DNA from: Diphasiastrum complanatum
Lineage: Eukaryota > Streptophyta > Lycopodiopsida > Lycopodiales > Lycopodiaceae
Direction: 5' to 3'
Length of the DNA stretch: 64,000 nucleotides
NCBI GenBank assembly: GCA_029204225.1
Contig: CM055095.1
Coordinates: forward strand, 20,515,348-20,579,347
Part shown: positions 58,358 through 64,000 of the stretch, in pieces
Numbering within the stretch: the first letter of the stretch is position 1
Layout of the letters: each line of letters begins with the position of its first letter
Position numbers and translations under genes: made by a program
Notes under the pieces: model-generated
Told to the model about the DNA's origin: nothing
The model's database searches: none
Seen by the model: only the letters and a program-made list of their open reading frames with translations

Positions 58358-58627
58358 TTAGAATTTGCTTTGCACAGGAACACAGATCACGCTACACAGT
58401 AACACAGACAGAAAATACTCTCCACAGCAAGCTCACATAGCAACTGTATTTCTCAAAACGAAATTACACTGTACATATAGTTGTTCACTCAGGCAACCCA
58501 TGCATGAACCAGGTTGTCGTTGGCGGGAAGCGTGTCCCGTCGACTTGCCTCGTGGCGAGGCCAACTGATCCTTATCCACTGATAGGACCCACAGTACAGT
58601 AGCACAATGATTCTACTTTAATTCTAA
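58358..58627 (-). repeat. 3' LTR of the minus-strand Copia
   Basis: 270 bp bounded by an 8-bp inverted terminus (TTAGAATT/AATTCTAA). The polypurine tract AAGGGAGAGAG (58628-58638, minus) abuts it. The minus strand carries TATATAAAG just before the LTR, within the pol-LTR gap. Confidence 0.85.
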
Positions 58628-58683
58628 CTCTCTCCCTTAAAGTAGAATCTACTTTATATACAGTCATATACATAGCTTTAAAG

Positions 58684-60165
58684 TCAACAAACTTTAAGTA
58701 TAGAAAGCTTTGATCTAAACTTATCAAACTTTTCTCCAACAAGTGGCTTAGTTAAAATATCAGCTAGTTGTTCTTCTGTGCTACAATGAACAACATGAAT
58801 TTCACGACTCAGCAGCCTCTCACGTATAAAGTGATATTGAATCTCAATGTGTTTATTTCTCACATGGAACATTGGATTCTTTGCTAGCTGAATGTCACTC
58901 TGACTGTCGCTATGTAATATCGTGGGATTTTTTTGCTTCATGCCAACTTCTTCCAAGATTTGTCTCAACCATATAGCTTCATGTGTTGCACTACACATTG
59001 TCTTACACTCTGCCTCTGTGGTTGAAAGAGCAATTGTACTTTGCTTCTTACTAGACCAGGAAAAGCAACTACCACAAAACTGGAATACATACCCTATGGT
59101 GGATCTACGATCATCATAGTCAACTCCCCAATCCACATCCACATAGCCACACAACTCAGGTAAACCATCATGCTTCCTGTAAATCAAGCCATACTCTGAA
59201 GTGCCTTTCACATAACGCAAAATGCGTTTAGCTGCCTTCCAATGCGTTTTCATAGGTGCTGTCATAAACTGACTTACAATGCCAACAACATAGCACATAT
59301 CTGGTCTAGTCATGGTAAGGTAAATCAAGCTCCCTTCTAATTGCCTATACAACGTAGCATCAAATGACTTTGACTCATCAAGCTTAGAAAGCTTTTTACC
59401 TGGCTCAATAGGAGTATTCACTGGTTTGCAATCCAGCAACCTAAATCTGTGCAACAACTCTTTGACATACTTCACCTGTGTTAAACCCACTTCGTGTCCT
59501 TTTTGCCACACCTCTACTCCAAGGCAATAATGCATCAGGCTGAGATCTATCATCTCGAATTGTTCCATGAGGTCTTTCTTGATCATGTCTATCATCTCTT
59601 GATTATTTCTCGTAATAATCAAGTCATCAACATAAAGAACAATCAAAGCAACCATACCATCAAAGCATAAGACATATAGATTTGGATCAGAGTGTGTTCT
59701 CACCATCCCCTTTGAACGAAAGTAGGCATCAATCTTGCTATACCACGCATGTGGTGCCTGTTTAAGACCATAAAGTGCTTTCTTCAAGCGACATACTTTA
59801 TTCTCCTGTCCCTTCGCTACAAAGCCTTCAGGTTGATCCATGAACACCTCTTCTTCCAACTCACCATTCAGAAAAGCAGATTTCACATCCATCTGATGCA
59901 AAGGCCAACCAAAATGTGAAGCTAAAGCAACAAGTAGACATAGAGTATTCCACTTACATACCGGCACAAAGGTCTCCTCATAGTCGATGCCTTTACTTTG
60001 TGCATACCCTTTGATCACCAATCTTGCCTTGTGCTTTGCTATACTTCCATCTGCATGGTACTTAGTCTTGTATACCCATTTGCAACCAATGGGTTTCTTG
60101 CCAACTGGTGGTTCTACTAAGTCCCATGTGCTATGCTTAGCAATTGACTCCATCTCCTCTCCCAT
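58684..60165 (-). pseudogene. Copia reverse transcriptase and RNase H
   Basis: 493 open codons from MGEEMESIAKHSTWDLVEPP to the pol stop. Motifs: LHQMDVKSAFLNGELEEEVF (first RT Asp), ALYGLKQAPHAWYSKID, IVLYVDDLIITRN (YVDD), CGYVDVDWGVDYDDRRSTIG and KKQSTIALSTTEAECKTM (RNase H). It is itself uninterrupted, but is cut off from integrase by a stop or shift at about 60170-60195, so it is part of a dead polyprotein unless frameshifted. Confidence 0.92.
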
Positions 60166-60194
60166 GGCCTTGACCCAAATGTCATCACCCTTCG

Positions 60195-61028
60195 CTACAC
60201 CAAAAGTCGAATGTTCTTTGCTTTGAATAATACTAGAGCATAATTTGCTTCATACCTCTCAGGTTGTGTCTTCTCTCTTGTTGATCTTCGTAGCTCTCCC
60301 TGGCTAGATAATTCTGGAAAGTCATCCATGTCGCGGCTCTCCAACAATCTCTCAAACCACTTAGGGAGCTTCCTGTCAGGTGGTCGGCTTCCTGGTAAAA
60401 ATGTATCCCATGGTACATCCCTCTCCTTGCGTTTGTCACCTACAATTTCAATCCTTCTTGCACCAAAAGGTTTGTCCCTACCTCTCCAACCTGTCTCTTG
60501 AAGTTGAGTAGTAGTATCCTGAGATGTATCCTCATGTTCATCACTCGGAAGGTCAATGAATGGATCATCATCAGGTCGTATTCTCACTATACCATCTTTC
60601 CCACTAACTGTATCTATCTTCTCAGCATCCTCGTCTTCATACATCTTGGATTCATCAAAGATAACATCACGGCTTATATGGACTTTGTTTTCCACTGGAT
60701 CAAAACATCTATAGCCCTTCACACGATTATCATATCCTAGAAATATGCACTTGATAGCTTTCACATCAAGTTTACGTCTCTCTTCCTTAGAAACGTGTAC
60801 AAAGGCCTTACATCCAAAGATTCGCAAGTGGTTCACTATTGGCTTCTTCTTTGTGAATGCTTCCTCTGGTCTTATCTTTGGTATGGCAATGGTAGGACTT
60901 CTATTTTGTGAATAGACTGCCGTACTGCATGCTTCTAACCAAAAATCCTTTGGTAGTTTCATCTCAGCTAGCATAGATCTGGCACTTTCCACAATCGTAC
61001 GATTCTTGCGCTCAGTTGGAAGTAGATC
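60195..61028 (-). pseudogene. Copia integrase C-terminal part and linker
   Basis: It begins at TERKNRTIVESARSMLAEMK, the region holding the catalytic Glu, then LRIFGCKAFVHVSKEERRKL, VKGYRCFDPVENKVHISRDV and an acidic/basic linker to RT. It is joined to the N-terminal part by an internal deletion. Confidence 0.9.
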
Positions 61029-61642
61029 CACGTCTTTCGTGACATATCATCAATAAAGATCATGAAACAGAAGGCTTTACCTAAGGACATGGTCCTCATA
61101 GGCCCGCATAAATCTGTGTAGATTAAATCCAGGATGTTCTTTGCTCTTGCAACACCCCCTTTATTGAACTTCTCTCGATGCTGCTTCCCATATACACATG
61201 ATTCACACATTGATTTCAAGTGGTCTTCAATGGTAGGCAATCCTATTACCATCTCCAATTTTCTCATCAAACTGAGACTTCCCAAGTTCAAGTGACCAAG
61301 CCTCTTATGCCACAACTCAGTTTGCGATGGAATGGACGATACAAGTCCATGTTGCCCCTTGATTGTAGCATTCAACCTGTACAATTTTGTACTGGGCTCC
61401 CTTACTCCATCTGCAATAACTTTGAACTTTTGGTTCACATCCTTCACAAAGCAACAATCACGGGCGAATTCTACTTTCAACTTTTGATCAGTAATGACTC
61501 CAATAGAAAGTAAATTTTTTTTCACATCTGGTACGTAAAGTACCTCCCTGATCATCCTGTTTTTTCCATCAGGTAGTTGGATTGAAACAGTGCCCCTTGA
61601 TCTTGCACACCTCGCCATTTGCCTGTGAAACGGACGTTCCAT
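61029..61642 (-). pseudogene. Copia GAG-pre-integrase and integrase N-terminal part
   Basis: It reads VLYVPDVKKNLLSIGVI, LWHKRLGHLNLGSLSLMRKL, YTDLCGPMRTMSLG (first catalytic Asp) and MIFIDDMSRKTWIYF, then hits the deletion junction. The second catalytic Asp segment (RSDRGGEF-type) is absent. The frame differs from that of gag-protease, with the shift at about 61570-61640. Confidence 0.92.
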
Positions 61643-62612
61643 TATCCAACAATTTCATGCTACTGAACCAATTCTTGTTACCTGTCATGTGTCTTGTGGC
61701 TCCCGAGTCAATATACCATGCTTGATCATCTTGATTAGATGACAATGCAGATATGAAGATGCTAGAGTCTTCAATCTCACCCTCATCGACAAGGTTACCT
61801 GCTTGCTTTGGTTTCCCCTTGCCTTGTTCTGCCAAGAATTTGTGACATTCACTTTTCCAATGGCCCTTTTTACCACAATAAAAACACTTGTCTTTCTTTT
61901 TGGTCTTACTGGAAGATCCCTCATCCTCCTGAGACTTGGCAAATTGTTGCTTAGACTTCTTCTTGTCCTTGCCCTTGCCTTGTTTTTGGCGTGTCGCAAG
62001 TGCCTGATCGTCAGAATTTTGACGTCTAGCTTTCACCATTTCTCGCCGTTGCTCTTTATGCATCAAGATTCCTATGAGCTCGTCAAAGGTTGGCAACCTT
62101 TCTCTTGATGCTATTCCGCTCACAAACATTTGATAGGGTTCTGCAATGCCGCACAATGCATTGTGCACCAGCTCCACATCACGTATGCGCTCACCAATAG
62201 AATGCAGTTCATCCCTCATTGTCTTGATTCTGGTCATGTACGTCTGAATGTGCTCTCCTTGCTCCATGCGGGTACTATTCAACTTTGACTTCAAAAACAT
62301 GATTATTGATGGATTTGACATCTCAAACTGCTCCTTTAGCACATCCCATGCCTGTTTGGGTGTCACAACATCACATATGTGGATAATGATGTGATCCTTC
62401 ACTGACAAGTTAATGAAGGTCAAAGCTTTCCTCATCTTTTTGTCGAACACTTTGATATCCGCTTCATTTGGCAGCCTTCTCTCATCACCTGTGACAACTT
62501 CCCACACGTCTTTCTCCATCAGTATGTTTTTCATTTTGAATTTCCACACTGCATAGTTGGAAATCCCGTCCAATTCGTTACTTTCACTCAAAATGGACTC
62601 TCGCCATCGCAA
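61569..62612 (-). CDS. Copia Gag-protease
   Basis: 347 open codons. Gag starts with SESNELDGISNYAVWKFKM, the plant Gag helical region, and ends in a Lys-rich stretch. Zinc knuckle CFYCGKKGHWKSEC follows, then protease WYIDSGATRHMTGNKNWF with an intact D-S-G. The frame ends soon after the protease begins its C-terminal half. It could still make Gag, but not a complete polyprotein. Confidence 0.85.
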   Translation of the reverse strand: MRWRESILSESNELDGISNYAVWKFKMKNILMEKDVWEVVTGDERRLPNEADIKVFDKKMRKALTFINLSVKDHIIIHICDVVTPKQAWDVLKEQFEMSNPSIIMFLKSKLNSTRMEQGEHIQTYMTRIKTMRDELHSIGERIRDVELVHNALCGIAEPYQMFVSGIASRERLPTFDELIGILMHKEQRREMVKARRQNSDDQALATRQKQGKGKDKKKSKQQFAKSQEDEGSSSKTKKKDKCFYCGKKGHWKSECHKFLAEQGKGKPKQAGNLVDEGEIEDSSIFISALSSNQDDQAWYIDSGATRHMTGNKNWFSSMKLLDNGTSVSQANGEVCKIKGHCFNPTT

Positions 62613-63885
62613 AACTGCTTGAAACTTCTGCCGTAGGCTAAAAACAATATGTCGAGGCCAACAGTGATGTCAGAAGTTGAAAATAATGACCTACACTTTT
62701 TCCCTTACCAGGCCACTCGCCGCTTTTCCACCAATTTGAAAGCCAAATCGGCGTCGCCTTCCGAAATGCACTTAGTCGTCAACTCCCAACTTCGTGCCCA
62801 GTAGAATGGTGAAATCACTTTTGGTGCACTCCAGACACTTTCTCCGCTGCAATCACTCTAGTTTGTTGTACCGTACTTGCGAGTACAGTCCGGGTGCCCT
62901 TCGTTTGGAAGTTATAGCCTTTCGTTTGGGTCAAAACGGGCAAAGGACCCAAAAAAAAGGATTTTCTTTGTTTCTGGACTGTTTCTTCACCTTGAAGAAA
63001 CTTCACTCTTCACTTATGAAGGGACCCAACTCCCATTTCAGTATGAAAATTTTTAATAAAATTGAAGGCCCAATTGCCCTTCAAACTTTCACAGCCCCTT
63101 GACTTGCCATCTAATGGCTTATTCCGATCCAAAGGCTCACACTGCTTTCCAAAAGCATGATCTCAATCATTGATCTTCATAAGGACTCATCCTACGGTCC
63201 TAGATGCTTTTGTGCATTGATCCACGAGCCTACAAGCACTACTCACTCCGGAATGCTAGGAACCCACCTCTCTCCACCGTGCGCGATCTGTCTGCAGGCT
63301 CTTCCTCCTTCTACGTTTTCCAACTATGGCTCCCTTGAGGATTTTTCAACAATCTCTCTCTCTCTGAGCGCGGCTATCCACGGCCACTCTTAATCAAGCT
63401 CGCACTGCTAGGGCGCCCACCTGTGTGCTTTTACAGCTCGAAAAATAGTTTAGAATAGAGAGAAAACTTTGCTTTTTGGCTTCCAAATCCTAGACCAGGG
63501 TTTTTCTCACAGCCTTGAACTTGGCTTGTTTTTCACAGCTCTCTGGCTGGCCAAATCAATTGCTCTGAGGTCGCCCTACTACTGGAAAGTTTATACTTCA
63601 CAACTTTTGTCAAATGGTGTCCGATTTATTGCACACTGACTGCAAACACCGAATAGCTTGCTTCGGAATTTCAAAATTCTGTTTGCTGAGGTTCTGATTC
63701 AGCCAACAACCCTTGTCTCTGAATCCTCACACAGTCTCAAGCTTACCAAGCTTTTGTGTGTTAAACTCTCTGCACCAGTGTTTCTCCTTCTGTCTTCAAC
63801 CCGCCGTAAACCCCGAACTCTCAGAAGACAGTTCTTCCGAAACTCTCTTCAACGGCGATGATGTACTGTGTACACTCCCTGTACG
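62613..63885 (-). other. Untranslated leader of the minus-strand Copia
   Basis: About 1.27 kb between primer site and gag start. No domain is recognisable on either strand. It is unusually long next to the 270-bp LTR. Confidence 0.6.
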
Positions 63886-63897
63886 GCTCTAATACCA
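63886..63897 (-). other. Primer binding site (initiator Met tRNA, one mismatch)
   Basis: The minus strand reads TGGTATTAGAGC, one transition from TGGTATCAGAGC, two bases inside the LTR end. Confidence 0.85.
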
Positions 63898-63899
63898 AC

Positions 63900-64000
63900 T
63901 TAGAATTTGCTTTGCACAAGAACACAGATCATGCTACATAGTAACACAAATAGAAAACACTCTCCACAACAAGCTCACATAGCAACTGTATTTCTCAAAA
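63900..64000 (-). repeat. 5' LTR of the minus-strand Copia, partial
   Basis: The visible 101 bp align to 58358-58458 with seven differences; the rest lies beyond the window. Confidence 0.9.

Larger units (their letters stand above)
58358..64000 (-). mobile_element. Minus-strand Copia, runs off the window
   Basis: It reads leftwards: partial 5' LTR (63900-64000 and beyond), primer site, 1.3-kb leader, gag-protease, integrase with internal deletion, RT-RNase H, polypurine tract, 3' LTR (58358-58627). LTR ends are TTAGAATT...AATTCTAA rather than TG...CA. It is older than the 1990 element: the visible 101 bp of the two LTRs differ at seven positions. Confidence 0.92.

Overview
This is a nuclear plant DNA window, probably from a large, repeat-rich genome such as a conifer. 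That guess rests on dense nested LTR retrotransposons, initiator-Met-tRNA primer sites, spliced GT-AG introns and one SABATH-type methyltransferase gene. There are no prokaryotic operons, no CRISPR array and no intact RNA gene. Nearly everything is transposable-element DNA of different ages. The one gene that looks like a host gene is the three-exon SABATH gene at about 38.7-40.4 kb.

Left part (1-17 kb). An old plus-strand Copia relic (candidate LTR 981-1443, reverse transcriptase remains 1690-1989 and 7856-8450) was split by a very young complete Copia element (1990-7850). The young element has a perfect 5-bp target duplication, LTRs that appear to differ at one position, and one uninterrupted 1316-residue gag-pol frame. 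Next come two adjacent perfect hairpins (8.8 kb), LTR and integrase scraps (9.05-9.63 kb), a T-rich TTCGAG array (9.6-10.1 kb), a candidate Ty3-type LTR (12.6-13.5 kb) and a minus-strand LINE (about 13.8-16.8 kb). The LINE ORF1 is interrupted by a 53-bp tandem array bounded by splice-like sites.

Middle (17-36 kb). Here lie an 88-bp tRNA-like SINE with a 13-bp target duplication, one copy of a chimeric Copia/C-rich unit, and a plus-strand broken coding region that resembles a beta-class DNA methyltransferase (19.5-21.4 kb). Long CT/TA/GT/GA microsatellites and a duplicated 0.35-kb block follow. A large minus-strand Ty3-type element (about 25.0-32.9 kb) carries a long accessory ORF downstream of integrase. 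Parts of further LTR elements fill 32.9-36 kb.

Right part (36-64 kb). An unidentified degraded coding region (36.0-37.0 kb) precedes the SABATH gene. After it come a TIR element with a G/C-rich core, a hAT transposase fragment and a plus-strand chromovirus. The chromovirus is split by a minus-strand Copia fragment (46.3-48.5 kb) and by a second, internally deleted Copia (49.86-54.34 kb, 5-bp duplication); its chromodomain and LTR start reappear at 55.3-55.5 kb. A second copy of the chimeric unit (57.4-58.35 kb) is cut by a minus-strand Copia (58.36 kb to beyond the window end) whose integrase core is deleted.

The genes do not form a pathway. The window records successive insertions, and relative age can be read from the nesting. 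All calls come from reading the sequence; no database search was made.
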